A DNA stretch of 64,000 nt, from NCBI RefSeq assembly GCF_900106055.1, contig NZ_LT629792.1:1178001-1242000 (forward strand), written 5' to 3'. This document shows positions 15,596 through 26,769 of the stretch, in pieces. This DNA comes from Schaalia radingae (GTDB lineage Bacteria > Actinomycetota > Actinomycetes > Actinomycetales > Actinomycetaceae). A program made the translations under genes and the position numbers. Below the pieces are notes generated by a model. The model was not told the origin of the DNA and ran no database searches. It saw only the letters and a list, made by a program, of their open reading frames with translations. Every line of letters starts with the position of its first letter. Within the stretch, counting starts at the first letter, position 1.

Positions 15596-17496
15596 CGCCG
15601 CAGCCAGGACCGCAGTTTCCTGCTCACCGTGGACGCAGGTCTCGCGTGCGGCTGACGTGCACGTACAGTCGCATTACGCTCGGCCAGGCCTTCCTCGTAC
15701 AGAGCATCCACTTCCCGCGCGTAATCCTTCAGCACTTTCGAGCGACGAAGTTTCAACGAGGGGGTCAGGTACCCGTTCTCAACAGTAAAGACGGTGTCGA
15801 CGAGGCGGAAACGACGAATCGACTCAGCTCGCGAAACAGCGCGGTTGGCGCGGTCGATGGCCCGCTGCAAAGAACGCTGGACTTCCGGCATGCGCATTGC
15901 AACCGAGGGATCAACAACTGGCAGATTATGCGCGACCAGCCAGTTGGCGAGCATATCTGAATCGAGGGTGATGAGTGCACCAATGTAGGGCCGATTATCG
16001 CCCACCACGATCACATGTCCGATCAGCGGATGTGTCTGAAGCTGTTCTTCGAGTACCTCGGGCGACACGTTCTTGCCACCGGCCGTTACCAGGAGTTCCT
16101 TGCGGCGCCCTGTAATCGACAGGTGACCATTGCGCGGGTCGATCGTTCCTAGATCGCCCGTATGGAACCAGCCGTCCTCGAACGAGTCAGCGGTCTCGTC
16201 AGGCAAGCTGTGATAGCCAGTTGAAACAGATACGCCGCGCACCAGAATTTCACCGTGCTCGGAGATTTTCATTTCATTTCCGGGAACAACACTGCCGACC
16301 GTGTTGAACGGCGTGTAATCGGCATGCTGCACGGCGATCGGGCCGGTTGTCTCGGTCAGCCCGTAGCCTTGAATCAACGTGAGATCGAGGCCGGAGAAGA
16401 ACTCAGCAAGTTCCGGCGCCAGCGGCGCGCCACCGGAAATAATCAGCTCGATATTGGGACCGAGTGCCGCCTGGATCTTGCGTAACGCCAGAGCCGTCGC
16501 GATCCCATGATTGACTTTCAGCGTCAGGGGAGTGCTGGTTTCGGAGCGCTCTGCGCGTGCATACAGGCGGGACTGTCTGGCTGACCACTGGAAGATACGC
16601 AGCTTTGTGCCCTTCCCCGCCTTTGCTGACGCCGCGCTGTAAACTTTTTCAAGGACGCGAGGCACCGCCAGCAGAATCGATGGTTTAAAGGCCTGAATAT
16701 CGGGAAGCAGGTTCTTAATGTCCGGTGAGAAAGCAAGTCGCCCTCGGCCGCTCACGAAGGCATGCATGACCAGGCGCGCCAGGACGTGCGCGACCGGGAG
16801 GAACAGCAAGAGGCGTGAGTTCTCGTTGTACAGGTACTGCGGCAGGACTTGCCCCAGACCCAGCGTCGTGCCCACAAAGTTGTGATGCGTCAGCTCGACA
16901 CCTTTCGGGGTGCCGGTCGTGCCCGACGTGTAGACCAGAGTGGCCAGAGAATCGCCACGTACATCGCGGAAACGCTCCTCGACCTTCTCAGGCACAATAC
17001 GGCCCGCCGCGCGCGCCAGGTTACGCATTGCTCCGCGATCGAGGGAATGGATCGACTCGACGCATTCGGGGCGAACAGTTTCCACCAGATCTGCCTGCTG
17101 CACGGTTGCCGTGATGACGTGTCGGATGTGCGCGTCGGTCAAAATATGATCGATCTGTGCGGTTGAATCCGATTCGTAGATGGGCACAACTACGCCGCCA
17201 ACGGTCATTACTGCCAGGTCAAGGACCAGCCAGTCAAAACTGGTGGGCGACAAGATTGCCACCCGCTCACCGGCCTCCAGACCCCACGCAAGAAAACCTC
17301 GTGCGATCACCTCGACGCGATCCAGCAGGTCAGACGCGGTGATGGGAAGCGTTGCGCCCACCGAGGAGCGATCTTCAACCACGACATCAAAGGGGAACTC
17401 GTCGGCACGCTTGCGCAGCATTGACGGAATCGTCATCAATGGATCCACCGGCTGGGTGAGGTCAGCACGATATACGGTCTGATCTCGGTCAGACAT
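15592..17496 (-). CDS. long-chain acyl-CoA synthetase (AMP-forming)
   Basis: Fatty acid-CoA ligase of the ANL adenylating superfamily (634 residues). The P-loop LVYTSGTTGTPKGVELTH, the GYGLTETTGPIAV motif, the GWFHTGDLG motif and the C-terminal GRRKELLVTAGGKNVSPE, with the adenylation hinge, are all present. The length and the long C-terminal part (SLKLRRSKVLKDY) fit the long-chain FadD15-like actinobacterial group that activates fatty acids for lipid synthesis or recycling. The ATG has AAAGGGAA upstream. It is transcribed in the same direction as glnA further upstream, with a 91-base gap, so the two are probably separate units. Confidence 0.92.
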   Translation of the reverse strand: MSDRDQTVYRADLTQPVDPLMTIPSMLRKRADEFPFDVVVEDRSSVGATLPITASDLLDRVEVIARGFLAWGLEAGERVAILSPTSFDWLVLDLAVMTVGGVVVPIYESDSTAQIDHILTDAHIRHVITATVQQADLVETVRPECVESIHSLDRGAMRNLARAAGRIVPEKVEERFRDVRGDSLATLVYTSGTTGTPKGVELTHHNFVGTTLGLGQVLPQYLYNENSRLLLFLPVAHVLARLVMHAFVSGRGRLAFSPDIKNLLPDIQAFKPSILLAVPRVLEKVYSAASAKAGKGTKLRIFQWSARQSRLYARAERSETSTPLTLKVNHGIATALALRKIQAALGPNIELIISGGAPLAPELAEFFSGLDLTLIQGYGLTETTGPIAVQHADYTPFNTVGSVVPGNEMKISEHGEILVRGVSVSTGYHSLPDETADSFEDGWFHTGDLGTIDPRNGHLSITGRRKELLVTAGGKNVSPEVLEEQLQTHPLIGHVIVVGDNRPYIGALITLDSDMLANWLVAHNLPVVDPSVAMRMPEVQRSLQRAIDRANRAVSRAESIRRFRLVDTVFTVENGYLTPSLKLRRSKVLKDYAREVDALYEEGLAERNATVRARQPHARPASTVSRKLRSWLRR

Positions 17497-17587
17497 TGTG
17501 ATTCCCTTTCATGTGGACAGTCATGATGGACGACGGGGCGGCCATCATCTATGTTTCAGACAAGCTTACCGCAGGCGGGCGAGCACC

Positions 17588-19012
17588 TTACACGTTGAAG
17601 TACATGTCGAACTCTGCTGGGTGCGGGTAGGCACGCATCGGCGCGATCTCGTTGGCGATCTTGTACTCAATCCACGTGTCAATCAAATCCTGCGTAAAGA
17701 CGTCGTTTTCTGTCAGGAAGTCTGAATCGGCACGCAGGTGATCCAACGCCGCTTCAAGAGAGTGAGGCAGCTTGGCGATATCGGTGTATTCCTGCGGAGG
17801 CAGGTCGTACAGATCCTTATCGATGGGGGCGGCAGGCTCCACGCGGTTGCGAATACCGTCCAGGCCGGCCATCAGGCACGCCGAGAAGGACAGGTACGGG
17901 TTCGCTGACGGGTCAGGTACGCGGTACTCGACACGCTTGGCCTTTGGTGAGGTTCCTGACACCGGAATGCGGATACACGCTGACCTGTTGCGCGCCGAAT
18001 AAACGAGGTTGACCGGCGCTTCGAAGCCCGGCATGAGTCGACGGTAGGAGTTAATCGACGGGTTCGTAAAGGCGAGCAGGGCGGGCGCGTGCTCCAACAG
18101 GCCTCCGATGAACCAGCGCGCCAGGTCGGACAGGGAACCATATCCTCGTTCGTCATAGAACAGCGGGTCGCCGTCTTTCCACAGGGACAGGTGGGTGTGC
18201 ATACCAGAGCCGTTGTCACCGAAGAGTGGCTTAGGCATGAACGTGGCGGTCTTGCCGCATTCCCACGCGGAGTTGCGCACAATGTACTTGAACTTCATCA
18301 TGTCGTCGGCGGCCTGGCACAGAGGTGCAAAACGGTAGTTGATCTCATGCTGGCCGCCTGCACCGACCTCGTGGTGCGCGCGCTCAATGACGAGGCCCGC
18401 TTCAGCAAGATTGTGTGTCATGTGATCACGAACGTCAGCAAACATATCTATCGGGGAAACCGGCGCGTACCCGCCTTTCAGTGGCGTCTTGTAGCCCAGG
18501 TTCATGCCGTCCTCGTTGCGCGCGGTGTTCCAGTAGGCATCATCGCTGTCCAGTCGGAACATGCTGTGGTGAGGCTCGACTTTGTACTGCACGCTGTCAA
18601 ACATGTAGAACTCGGCTTCAGCGCCGATGAAGCACGTATCGGCAATGCCGGTCGACTTCAGATAGGCCTCAGCTTTTTGCGCCACCTGCCGCGGATCACG
18701 GGAGAACGGTTCAGAGGTGAACGGATCAACGACCGAAAAGACGACGACCAGTGTCTTGGCAGCGCGGAAAGGGTCGACGTAGGCGGTGGTGATGTCGGGG
18801 ACGAGCTTCATATCGGACTCGTGAATCGCGGAAAAGCCGCGCACAGATGAACCGTCGAACATCAGGCCGTCTGACAACGCGCCGTCGATGAACTCATTGG
18901 GAGGAACAATCATGTGCTGCTGAATGCCGAAAAGATCGCAGTAGCGTACATCGATGAATTCAATCTCTTCACGTGTGATGAAGTCGACTATTTCTTTCTC
19001 GCTGGTGAACAT
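17588..19012 (-). CDS. glnA: type I glutamine synthetase
   Basis: Glutamine synthetase (glutamate + NH3 + ATP to glutamine), dodecameric type I, 474 residues from ATG 19012, which has GGAAGGG upstream; longer in-frame starts are rejected because family members begin at [12 protein letters not shown]. Visible motifs: [10 protein letters not shown], the metal-site [22 protein letters not shown], the ATP-site [16 protein letters not shown] and [20 protein letters not shown] around Tyr402 matches the adenylylation loop of the GSI-beta group, so control by a GlnE-type adenylyltransferase is expected; that gene is not in this window. Confidence 0.97.
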   Translation of the reverse strand: MFTSEKEIVDFITREEIEFIDVRYCDLFGIQQHMIVPPNEFIDGALSDGLMFDGSSVRGFSAIHESDMKLVPDITTAYVDPFRAAKTLVVVFSVVDPFTSEPFSRDPRQVAQKAEAYLKSTGIADTCFIGAEAEFYMFDSVQYKVEPHHSMFRLDSDDAYWNTARNEDGMNLGYKTPLKGGYAPVSPIDMFADVRDHMTHNLAEAGLVIERAHHEVGAGGQHEINYRFAPLCQAADDMMKFKYIVRNSAWECGKTATFMPKPLFGDNGSGMHTHLSLWKDGDPLFYDERGYGSLSDLARWFIGGLLEHAPALLAFTNPSINSYRRLMPGFEAPVNLVYSARNRSACIRIPVSGTSPKAKRVEYRVPDPSANPYLSFSACLMAGLDGIRNRVEPAAPIDKDLYDLPPQEYTDIAKLPHSLEAALDHLRADSDFLTENDVFTQDLIDTWIEYKIANEIAPMRAYPHPAEFDMYFNV

Positions 19013-19064
19013 TCGTGTGTCCCTTCCGGGTCGATTCATGAGATCACGGCAGTCGCCATGTCTG

Positions 19065-19070
19065 AGTGTA
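19065..19070 (-). promoter_or_regulatory. possible glnA -10 element (TACACT)
   Basis: TACACT on the minus strand lies about 52 bases upstream of the glnA ATG. A good -35 box was not found, and no GTNAC-type GlnR repeat was recognised in the glnA-uvrC interval. Confidence 0.25.
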
Positions 19071-19146
19071 CTCATTTGAACGCCCGCACTCACATCGCGT
19101 CCGTCCTGCGTGGTGCCGTTCAATTGGCGCCGTCGCTGCCGGAAGC

Positions 19147-19152
19147 TAGGCT
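19147..19152 (+). promoter_or_regulatory. -10 element (TAGGCT), leaderless-type
   Basis: TAGGCT ends six bases before the ATG of uvrC. An AAAGGA directly abuts the ATG, too close to act as a normal Shine-Dalgarno site. Confidence 0.5.
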
Positions 19153-19158
19153 AAAGGA

Positions 19159-21183
19159 ATGGCGAAGTTGGATCAGTGGCGCCCTCGGACGAGCGACATT
19201 CCCACGCAGCCGGGAGTGTACCGATTTCGTGACGACCAGGGCCGCGTCATCTATGTCGGTAAAGCGAAAAACCTTCGCAACCGGCTGACCAACTATTTTC
19301 AGGATCCTCAGGTTCTGCATCCGCGCACCCGCCACATGGTTGCAACAGCTGCCAGCGTGCAGTGGACAGTTGTGTCTAACGAGATCGAAGCGCTCTCCCT
19401 GGAATTCACGTGGATCAAGGAATTCGACCCGCGATTCAACGTGATGTATCGCGATGACAAGTCCTATCCGTACCTTGCGGTGACGATGTCAGAAAAGTTT
19501 CCGCGTGTCCACATCACGCGGCAGTCGCGCAGAAAAGGCACACGCTATTTTGGCCCCTACACGCAAGTGTGGGCGATCCGCGAAACCATCGACATGCTGC
19601 TGCGAGTTTTCCCTGTCAGAACATGTTCACCTGGTGTCTTCAAACGCTACCAGGCGCAGTGCAGGCCGTGTCTGCTGGGCGATATTGGCAAATGCTCTGC
19701 GCCGTGTGCCGGGCGCATCAGTGCCGACGCTCATCGTGAACTTGCGCAGAACCTGTGTGAGTTCATGCAGGGCAAGGCTGCGCCGGTTATTCGCTCCCTT
19801 GAGGAACAGATGAAGCAGGCTGCCGCCGAACTCGACTTTGAGAAAGCCGCCAGGCTGCGTGACGATCTGAAAGCCATGACGACGGTGCTGGAGCGTAACA
19901 CGATGGTCCTGGAGGACGGAACTGACGCTGACGTATTCGCCCTGGCGTGTGATGAACTGGACGCTGCCGTGTATGTCTTCCACGTGCGGGGAGGTCGCGT
20001 ACGAGGCACACGCGGCTGGGTAGTAGACCGCGTTGACGATGCGAGTGAGGCAGATCTGATGAGCGCTCTGCTCGAGCAAGTTTACGGAGACGTTCCTGCC
20101 GCCGAACAACCTTTACGAGGGCGGCCGCGCGGCCAGGCTGAAGCCCGGTCGGTCGACGATGTGGCACATACGCCCACATCAGCGCTTCCCCGGGAAGTTC
20201 TGGTGTCAGTGGAGCCTGCGGATCGCGACGCCCTGGAGAAGTGGCTCACCACGTTGCGCGGTGCGCGTGTGCGTGTGCGTGTGCCTCAGCGCGGAACCGC
20301 GGCTTCCTTGATGAAAACGGTGCAGGAAAACGCGCAGCAGTCGCTGGTTCTTCACCGCACGAAACGTGCCAGTGACCTCACCCAGCGGTCCCGGGCGCTC
20401 GAAGAACTGGCTGAGAACCTCGGCCTGGAAGCAGCACCGCTGCGTATCGAGTGCTACGACATTTCCCACACAGCCGGCCAGCAGCAGGTTGCTTCGATGG
20501 TGGTATTTGAAGATGGTGCCCCGCGTAAGTCGGACTACCGCACGTTCAATATCCGACCGCGCTCCGACGGCACACCGCCTGACGATACGGCGGCAATGAC
20601 GCAGGTATTGCAGCGGCGCTTCACCCGCCTGCTGGCGGAAGAGGCCGGCATTGAAGGTGAAGACGATGATGGTGTGGAGTTCGCTACTGGACCGATCGAT
20701 CCGCACACGGGACGCCCTCGTCGATTTTCCTACCGGCCGGATCTTGTGGTGGTTGACGGCGCACTGGCGCAGGTGAATGCGGCCGAAAAGGCTTTAACAG
20801 GGGTGGGGGTTGACCTGCCGGTTGTAGGACTGGCCAAACGTCTGGAGGAAGTGTGGGTGCCTGGTGATGAGTTTCCACTGATTTTGCCTCGCACCTCGGC
20901 TGCTCTGTATTTGCTGCAGTATTTGCGCGATGAATCTCACCGTTTTGCGATTACGCACCATCGGCGTCGACGCACGAAAGCACAGACGCGGTCTGTCCTG
21001 GACGGAATTGAGGGACTGGGGCCCGTACGTCAAAAAGCGTTGCTGGCTCATTTCGGCTCGGTGAAGCGCCTGCGGGCTGCCAGCGCTGAGCAGATTGAAC
21101 ACGTCCAGGGTATCGGACCAGCATTGGCCGCTACTATTGTGGAATCGCTTGGCACTGACCGTGAGGAGACTCGCAATGACTGA
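19159..21183 (+). CDS. uvrC: excinuclease ABC subunit C
   Basis: UvrC, the dual-incision nuclease of nucleotide excision repair (674 residues). The N-terminal GIY-YIG nuclease (GVYRFRDDQGRVIYVGKAKN, about 20-39) makes the 3' cut. A UVR motif follows around residues 215-250, then the RNase H-like domain (ECYDISH and DLVVVDGALAQ) makes the 5' cut, and helix-hairpin-helix repeats lie at the C-terminus (IEGLGPVRQKALLAHFGS, VQGIGPALAATIV). It heads the series uvrC-purT-rapZ-yvcK-whiA. Its stop overlaps the purT start region by 8 bases. Confidence 0.97.
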   Translation: MAKLDQWRPRTSDIPTQPGVYRFRDDQGRVIYVGKAKNLRNRLTNYFQDPQVLHPRTRHMVATAASVQWTVVSNEIEALSLEFTWIKEFDPRFNVMYRDDKSYPYLAVTMSEKFPRVHITRQSRRKGTRYFGPYTQVWAIRETIDMLLRVFPVRTCSPGVFKRYQAQCRPCLLGDIGKCSAPCAGRISADAHRELAQNLCEFMQGKAAPVIRSLEEQMKQAAAELDFEKAARLRDDLKAMTTVLERNTMVLEDGTDADVFALACDELDAAVYVFHVRGGRVRGTRGWVVDRVDDASEADLMSALLEQVYGDVPAAEQPLRGRPRGQAEARSVDDVAHTPTSALPREVLVSVEPADRDALEKWLTTLRGARVRVRVPQRGTAASLMKTVQENAQQSLVLHRTKRASDLTQRSRALEELAENLGLEAAPLRIECYDISHTAGQQQVASMVVFEDGAPRKSDYRTFNIRPRSDGTPPDDTAAMTQVLQRRFTRLLAEEAGIEGEDDDGVEFATGPIDPHTGRPRRFSYRPDLVVVDGALAQVNAAEKALTGVGVDLPVVGLAKRLEEVWVPGDEFPLILPRTSAALYLLQYLRDESHRFAITHHRRRRTKAQTRSVLDGIEGLGPVRQKALLAHFGSVKRLRAASAEQIEHVQGIGPALAATIVESLGTDREETRND

Positions 21184-22441
21184 ATCGACGTCGCCCCTTC
21201 CTACACCGCTTCCGGCGCGGGTATTGCTGCTGGGATCGGGGGAACTGGGGCGTGAACTGACGATTTCGCTCAAGCGCCTGGGCGCCCATGTGACTGCGGT
21301 CGATGCCTATGCGCATGCTCCCGCGATGCAGGTTGCGGATGACTATCGTGTGATCGACATGAGCGATCCGGACTCTTTGCGTGACGTGCTCAGCAGCGTG
21401 CACGTTGACCTGATTGTGCCCGAACTGGAAGCAATTGCCACGCACGTGCTGGCCGAATTTGAACAGGCTGGGAGCGCACGCGTCGTTCCGAACGCGTTCG
21501 CGGTGCAGGCAACGATGGATCGCGAACGCATACGTAGCGTGGCGAGTGCTGTTCCAGGGGTGCGCACATCGAAGTTTCGCTTCGCATCCAGTGTCGACGA
21601 GGTGCGCAGCGCGCTGGAATATACGGGCGTACCGGCCTTCATTAAACCCACGATGTCCTCGTCGGGACATGGACAGTCGCGAGTTGAATCCGTTGACGAG
21701 GCTGAATCGGCGTGGACATGTGCCCAGGACGATGCGCGGGCCACCACAGGGCGCGTCATCGTTGAGGAGGGCGTGACATTCGACTGTGAAATCACTCTGC
21801 TCACCGTGCGGTGGTGGGACGACGAGGCAGGCGAGGTTCGAACCAGCGTGTGTGAACCGATCGGTCACCGGCAGGTCAGCGGTGACTACGTTGAATCGTG
21901 GCAAAGCGCCGACATTTCACCGCCTGCACGTGAGCGAGCCGAGGAGATGGCTATTGCCGTCACCGACGCTCTGGCAGAGCACGGGGCGGAGCCATGTCTG
22001 GGACTGTTTGGAGTGGAGTTCTTCATTCAGGGCGACGACGTGTGGTTCTCCGAGTTGTCACCGCGCCCACATGACACCGGCATGGTGACCATGATGACGC
22101 AGGACCAATCTGAATTCGACATTCATGCTCGCGCGATCCTTGGCCTGCCCGTCGACACGACGATGCGCCGCACTGGAGCATCTGCAGTTGTGAAGGCGCC
22201 ACGAGCGTTCTCCCTTGCCGGTTACGAGGGTGTCGCCCGCGCGCTACGTGACGGAGGAGATTTGAGAATCTTCTCGAAATCCGCCACGCGTGCCGGCCGC
22301 AGGCTGGCGGTGGCGCTGGCATGGGGCGACTCGGTGCCGGAAGCACGTGAACGTGCTCAGGCGATTGCGAGCGAAGTGACGGTAGTCGAACGTGATGACT
22401 CAGCACAAAATACCGATGAAGATGGCATCCTAGTTTCATGA
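21176..22441 (+). CDS. purT: formate-dependent GAR transformylase
   Basis: PurT, the ATP-grasp enzyme that formylates glycinamide ribonucleotide with free formate in purine synthesis, bypassing 10-formyl-tetrahydrofolate. It is 421 residues, slightly longer than the usual 390 or so. Visible parts: N-terminal LLLGSGELGRELTISLKRLG, VPELEAIATHVL, the ATP-grasp core FIKPTMSSSGHGQSRV with VEEGVTFDCEITLLTVR, the metal/ATP site LGLFGVEFF...SPRPHDTGMVTM, and GLPVDTTMRRTGASAVV. ATG 21176 has GAGGAG seven bases upstream and overlaps the uvrC stop. Its own stop overlaps the rapZ ATG (ATGA). Confidence 0.93.
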   Translation: MTESTSPLPTPLPARVLLLGSGELGRELTISLKRLGAHVTAVDAYAHAPAMQVADDYRVIDMSDPDSLRDVLSSVHVDLIVPELEAIATHVLAEFEQAGSARVVPNAFAVQATMDRERIRSVASAVPGVRTSKFRFASSVDEVRSALEYTGVPAFIKPTMSSSGHGQSRVESVDEAESAWTCAQDDARATTGRVIVEEGVTFDCEITLLTVRWWDDEAGEVRTSVCEPIGHRQVSGDYVESWQSADISPPARERAEEMAIAVTDALAEHGAEPCLGLFGVEFFIQGDDVWFSELSPRPHDTGMVTMMTQDQSEFDIHARAILGLPVDTTMRRTGASAVVKAPRAFSLAGYEGVARALRDGGDLRIFSKSATRAGRRLAVALAWGDSVPEARERAQAIASEVTVVERDDSAQNTDEDGILVS

Positions 22442-23403
22442 CGACAACGCACAACAGTGACGACGTGGATCCGCTGACAGTTCCTCAGGGCATTCCACTG
22501 CTAGATCGTGACACGCCTCCGCCGGAAGAAGCGGAGGAGGACACGAACGAAGTCCTCATTATCACCGGCCGTTCAGGTGCTGGCCGCTCTCAGGCTGCGC
22601 GTGCGTTAGAGGACCTCGACTGGTACGTGGTCGATAATCTGCCTCCCTCGATGCTGCCGGCACTGGTCGGCATGATGTCTCCACGCGGAGGTGCGGGCGT
22701 ACACCGCCTGGCCGCCGTGGTAGATGTGCGCTCAGGCGCCTTTTTCGCTGACTTGACATCCACACTGGAAAAGATGCGCGACAGCGGAATCATGTACCGC
22801 CTCATTTTCCTGGAAGCCAACGAACCGACACTGGTGCGCCGATATGAGTCGAACAGGCGGCCGCACCCTCTTCAGGGGGACGGGACACTACTGGACGGCA
22901 TCACACGTGAAATGGAGTTGTTGGCACCGCTGCGCGAACACGCGGATGAAGTGATCGATACGTCCGCTATGTCAGTGCATGACCTGTCGCGACACATCCG
23001 CGACGTCATTGCAGGGGAAGGAGAGCGTCCCCTGCAGCTCACAGTTGAATCTTTCGGATTCAAGTACGGACTGCCGCTGGATGCCGACCATGTCGTGGAC
23101 GTCCGCTTCCTGAAGAACCCGTACTGGGTGGGGGAGCTGCGCCACTTGACGGGGCGCGACGAACCGGTCGCACAGTATGTGCTCGATCAGCCCGGAGCTC
23201 GCGAATTTGCCGAGAATTATGTTGACCTGCTGCTGCCCATCATGGAGGGCTATGTCAGTGAGCTGAAGCCTTTCGTGACGATTGCCGTCGGGTGCACAGG
23301 TGGTCGGCACCGGTCGGTCGCGATCGCAGAACTGATCGCTCAGCGTTTCCGTAGCCACCAATTGACGGTGCGAGTCCTTCACCGCGACATAGGCAGGGAC
23401 TGA
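22438..23403 (+). CDS. rapZ: RapZ-family nucleotide-binding protein
   Basis: P-loop protein of the RapZ/YvcJ family (321 residues). E. coli RapZ is an adaptor that directs RNase E to a small RNA controlling glucosamine-6-phosphate synthase; the role in actinobacteria is less clear. Walker A is GRSGAGRSQAARAL (about 44-57), followed by DLDWYVVDNLPPSMLP, VDVRSG, the FLEA(N)...RRYESNRRPHPL segment, FGFKYGLPLDADHVVDVRFLKNP and IAVGCTGGRHRSVAIAE at the C-terminus. The first 38 residues are an acidic extension. ATG overlaps the purT stop, and yvcK starts 2 bases after its end. Confidence 0.95.
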   Translation: MTTTHNSDDVDPLTVPQGIPLLDRDTPPPEEAEEDTNEVLIITGRSGAGRSQAARALEDLDWYVVDNLPPSMLPALVGMMSPRGGAGVHRLAAVVDVRSGAFFADLTSTLEKMRDSGIMYRLIFLEANEPTLVRRYESNRRPHPLQGDGTLLDGITREMELLAPLREHADEVIDTSAMSVHDLSRHIRDVIAGEGERPLQLTVESFGFKYGLPLDADHVVDVRFLKNPYWVGELRHLTGRDEPVAQYVLDQPGAREFAENYVDLLLPIMEGYVSELKPFVTIAVGCTGGRHRSVAIAELIAQRFRSHQLTVRVLHRDIGRD

Positions 23404-23405
23404 TT

Positions 23406-24413
23406 ATGGCGGGATATCTGGATGCAGAAGGATGGGCACAGCGCGGTGAATCCGGCTCACGTGTCGTTGCTTTGGGGGGTGGACACGGGCTGTCCGCAAC
23501 CCTGCGGGCTCTGCGACACATCACGCATCAGCTCACAGCGATCGTCACAGTAGCCGACGATGGGGGATCCTCAGGACGTCTGCGTTCTGAAACAGATCTT
23601 CTACCTCCAGGAGATCTGCGAATGGCTCTGGCCAGTTTGTGCGAGGAAACCGAATGGGGACTGACCTGGCGCGATGTGATGCAGCTGCGTCTGCGTACCA
23701 ACGGGCCATTGAATGGCCATGCCCTTGGGAACCTGCTGATCTCCGGCCTGTGGCAGCTTCTGGGCGACCCCGTTGAGGGTTTGGAATGGGTCGGCCGGCT
23801 CCTGGGCGCTCAGGGCCGGGTCCTGCCGATGGCATCAGTTCCACTGGACATTGAAGCCGATATGGAAAACGAAGGCGAGCTGTACACGGTACGGGGCCAG
23901 TCACGCGTCGCCGTCGCGCCCGGACGTGTGCGCCACGTGCGCCTTATCCCTGAGGATCCGCCCGTCCCAGAGGCTGCAATGCACGCCATCCAGGAAGCTG
24001 AATGGGTCGTGCTCGGTCCAGGGTCGTGGTACACCTCGTTAATTCCGCACCTGCTGGTTTCACAGTTGCACCGGGCACTGGTCACAACAGATGCCCACAG
24101 GGCACTGGTCCTGAATCTGGCCCGCCAGCGTGGTGAAACAGACACGATGAGCGCTGCCGATCACGTGCGCGTCCTACGCGACCATGCACCTGATCTCAAG
24201 CTGGACGTTGTCATTGCCGACCCGACTGCCACGGATGATATTGATACGCTCATTCAGGCAGCGCAGGACGTGGGCGCTCGAGTCATGTTGCGCCAGGTGC
24301 GAACGGGCGACGGGAAGCCCCATCATGATCCGTTGCGTCTGGCTGCGGCTCTGCGAGATGCATTCGATGGATTCATGGGAGAGGTGGGACGATCGGAACC
24401 GTGGTTAGCATGA
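23406..24413 (+). CDS. yvcK: YvcK/CofD-like protein (gluconeogenesis/cell-shape factor)
   Basis: YvcK-family protein (335 residues) with a CofD-like fold that binds UDP-sugars in Bacillus and mycobacteria (CuvA) and links carbon metabolism to cell wall growth. Signature segments are [18 protein letters not shown] (20-37), [39 protein letters not shown], and [16 protein letters not shown] near residue 203. It lies in the conserved rapZ-yvcK-whiA group, with whiA starting 43 bases after its stop. Confidence 0.95.
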   Translation: MAGYLDAEGWAQRGESGSRVVALGGGHGLSATLRALRHITHQLTAIVTVADDGGSSGRLRSETDLLPPGDLRMALASLCEETEWGLTWRDVMQLRLRTNGPLNGHALGNLLISGLWQLLGDPVEGLEWVGRLLGAQGRVLPMASVPLDIEADMENEGELYTVRGQSRVAVAPGRVRHVRLIPEDPPVPEAAMHAIQEAEWVVLGPGSWYTSLIPHLLVSQLHRALVTTDAHRALVLNLARQRGETDTMSAADHVRVLRDHAPDLKLDVVIADPTATDDIDTLIQAAQDVGARVMLRQVRTGDGKPHHDPLRLAAALRDAFDGFMGEVGRSEPWLA

Positions 24414-24456
24414 GCAGTTGTCATCAAGGCGCTCTACACGACACGAGGAGGCGATC

Positions 24457-25437
24457 ATGTCTTTAACGATGGACATGAAAGAGGAGCTTGCTCACCTGGT
24501 TCCTGCACGTCAATCGACAATGGCGGCCGAGGCTGCTGTGATGCTCCGATTTGCCGGAGGTCTGCACCTCGTGTCTGGTCGAATTATCATCGAGGCTGAA
24601 CTGGATTCCCCACTTGTCGCTCGACGCCTGCGAGCCTTCCTCACCTCGCTGTACGGTACGGAATCATCTGTTGTTGTCGTGTCAGGTGGTGCGCTGCGTC
24701 GCGGTGACCGATACGTGGTGCGCGTCGTCAAGGAAGCAGACGCCCTGGCACGCGTGACAGGACTGGTCGATCAACTGGGACGCCCGGTCAGAGGCTTGGC
24801 GCCGCACCTGGTCAGCGCCGGAAAAGACGAAGCAGCAGCAGGATGGCGAGGAGCCTTTCTGGCACGAGGATCCCTGCTGGAACCGGGTCGATCAACGTCG
24901 ATGGAAGTGACCTGTCCCGGCCCTGAAGCGGCAATGGCCCTTGTCGGGTGTGCACGACGACTGGGAGCGACGGGGAAGTCGCGCGAAATCCGCGGAGCTG
25001 ATCGGGTTGTCATCCGGGAGGCGGACTCGATTTCCACGCTCATCAATGCGATGGGTGCCGTCAAGACGTTTGAGGTGTGGAAAGAACGCCGCGAACGTCG
25101 CGAAGCGCGAGGCAGCGCCAACCGCCTGGCCAACTTTGATGATGCGAACCTTCGGCGCTCGGCTCGTGCGGCAGTAGCCGCAGGTGCCAGGGTTCGACGT
25201 GCCTTTGAGATTCTGGGCGACTCCGTGCCGCCGCATCTGCGTGAGGCGGGCGAACTGCGCATCCAATACCGCCAGGCTTCATTGGAAGAACTGGGTAAGC
25301 ACATTGATCCACCCTTGACTAAGGACGCCGTGGCGGGGCGCATCCGTAGACTGCTGGCAATGGCCGATAAGGCTGCACACGAGCAGGGGATACCCGACAC
25401 TGAGTCTGCACTCACGCTCGAAATGTTCGATGATTAG
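24457..25437 (+). CDS. whiA: sporulation/division transcription factor WhiA
   Basis: WhiA, a DNA-binding regulator found across Gram-positive bacteria: it controls cell division genes in Streptomyces development and nucleoid/division coupling in Bacillus. The 326-residue protein has the N-terminal degenerate LAGLIDADG homing-endonuclease-like part ([23 protein letters not shown], where active nucleases have acidic residues) and the C-terminal helix-turn-helix ([26 protein letters not shown] split over about residues 280-305). ATG 24457 with GAGGAG six bases upstream is preferred over a longer frame. A Whi-type sporulation life cycle should not be inferred from this gene alone. Confidence 0.95.
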   Translation: MSLTMDMKEELAHLVPARQSTMAAEAAVMLRFAGGLHLVSGRIIIEAELDSPLVARRLRAFLTSLYGTESSVVVVSGGALRRGDRYVVRVVKEADALARVTGLVDQLGRPVRGLAPHLVSAGKDEAAAGWRGAFLARGSLLEPGRSTSMEVTCPGPEAAMALVGCARRLGATGKSREIRGADRVVIREADSISTLINAMGAVKTFEVWKERRERREARGSANRLANFDDANLRRSARAAVAAGARVRRAFEILGDSVPPHLREAGELRIQYRQASLEELGKHIDPPLTKDAVAGRIRRLLAMADKAAHEQGIPDTESALTLEMFDD

Positions 25438-25478
25438 AAGTGTCACGAACAGCCTGTTCGCTTGACGCAAACTTCTTG

Positions 25479-25521
25479 TAGGCCATTCGACCCTGACTAA
25501 ATGGCCTATGGGGTGTACATT
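25479..25521 (+). promoter_or_regulatory. gap promoter with overlapping perfect inverted repeat
   Basis: A perfect 9-base inverted repeat, TAGGCCATT (25479-25487) and AATGGCCTA (25500-25508), has a 12-base spacer. A promoter CTGACT (25493-25498), 17 bases, TACATT (25516-25521) lies across it, so a protein bound to the repeat would cover the -35 region. This fits an operator controlling the glycolytic cluster. It could instead be a whiA terminator stem, but no T-run follows. Confidence 0.5.
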
Positions 25522-25523
25522 GA

Positions 25524-26636
<1,113 letters not shown>

Positions 26637-26658
26637 GCACGACGTTAGAATGAGGAGA

Positions 26659-26696
26659 GGCGCCCGCATGCATATCTCTGCGTGCGGGCGCCTTTT
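26659..26696 (+). terminator. rho-independent terminator after gap
   Basis: A 14-base stem, GGCGCCCGCATGCA with TGCGTGCGGGCGCC (one G-U pair), six-base loop, followed by TTTT. It lies 22 bases after the gap stop codon and probably lowers read-through into pgk. Confidence 0.88.
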
Positions 26697-26769
26697 CCAT
26701 GGTGGCTCAACGAGCCGCCCCCATCGACGAATTTGACATACCCTGCACTGCACAATCAAGGGAGGTTCA

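Noticed and set aside
18089..18850. A 253-codon open frame antisense to glnA
   Set aside because: Shadow of a highly conserved gene; no family features and no ribosome site.
19013..19158. GlnR or AmtR nitrogen-control site in the glnA-uvrC interval
   Set aside because: No GTNAC-N6-GTNAC pair or AmtR-like palindrome could be recognised; only a weak TACACT box was noted.
20260..20284. Short tandem GTGCGT-like repeat in uvrC
   Set aside because: It encodes alternating Val/Arg (VRVRVRV) within the normal reading frame, so it is not an independent repeat element; phase variation is not indicated.
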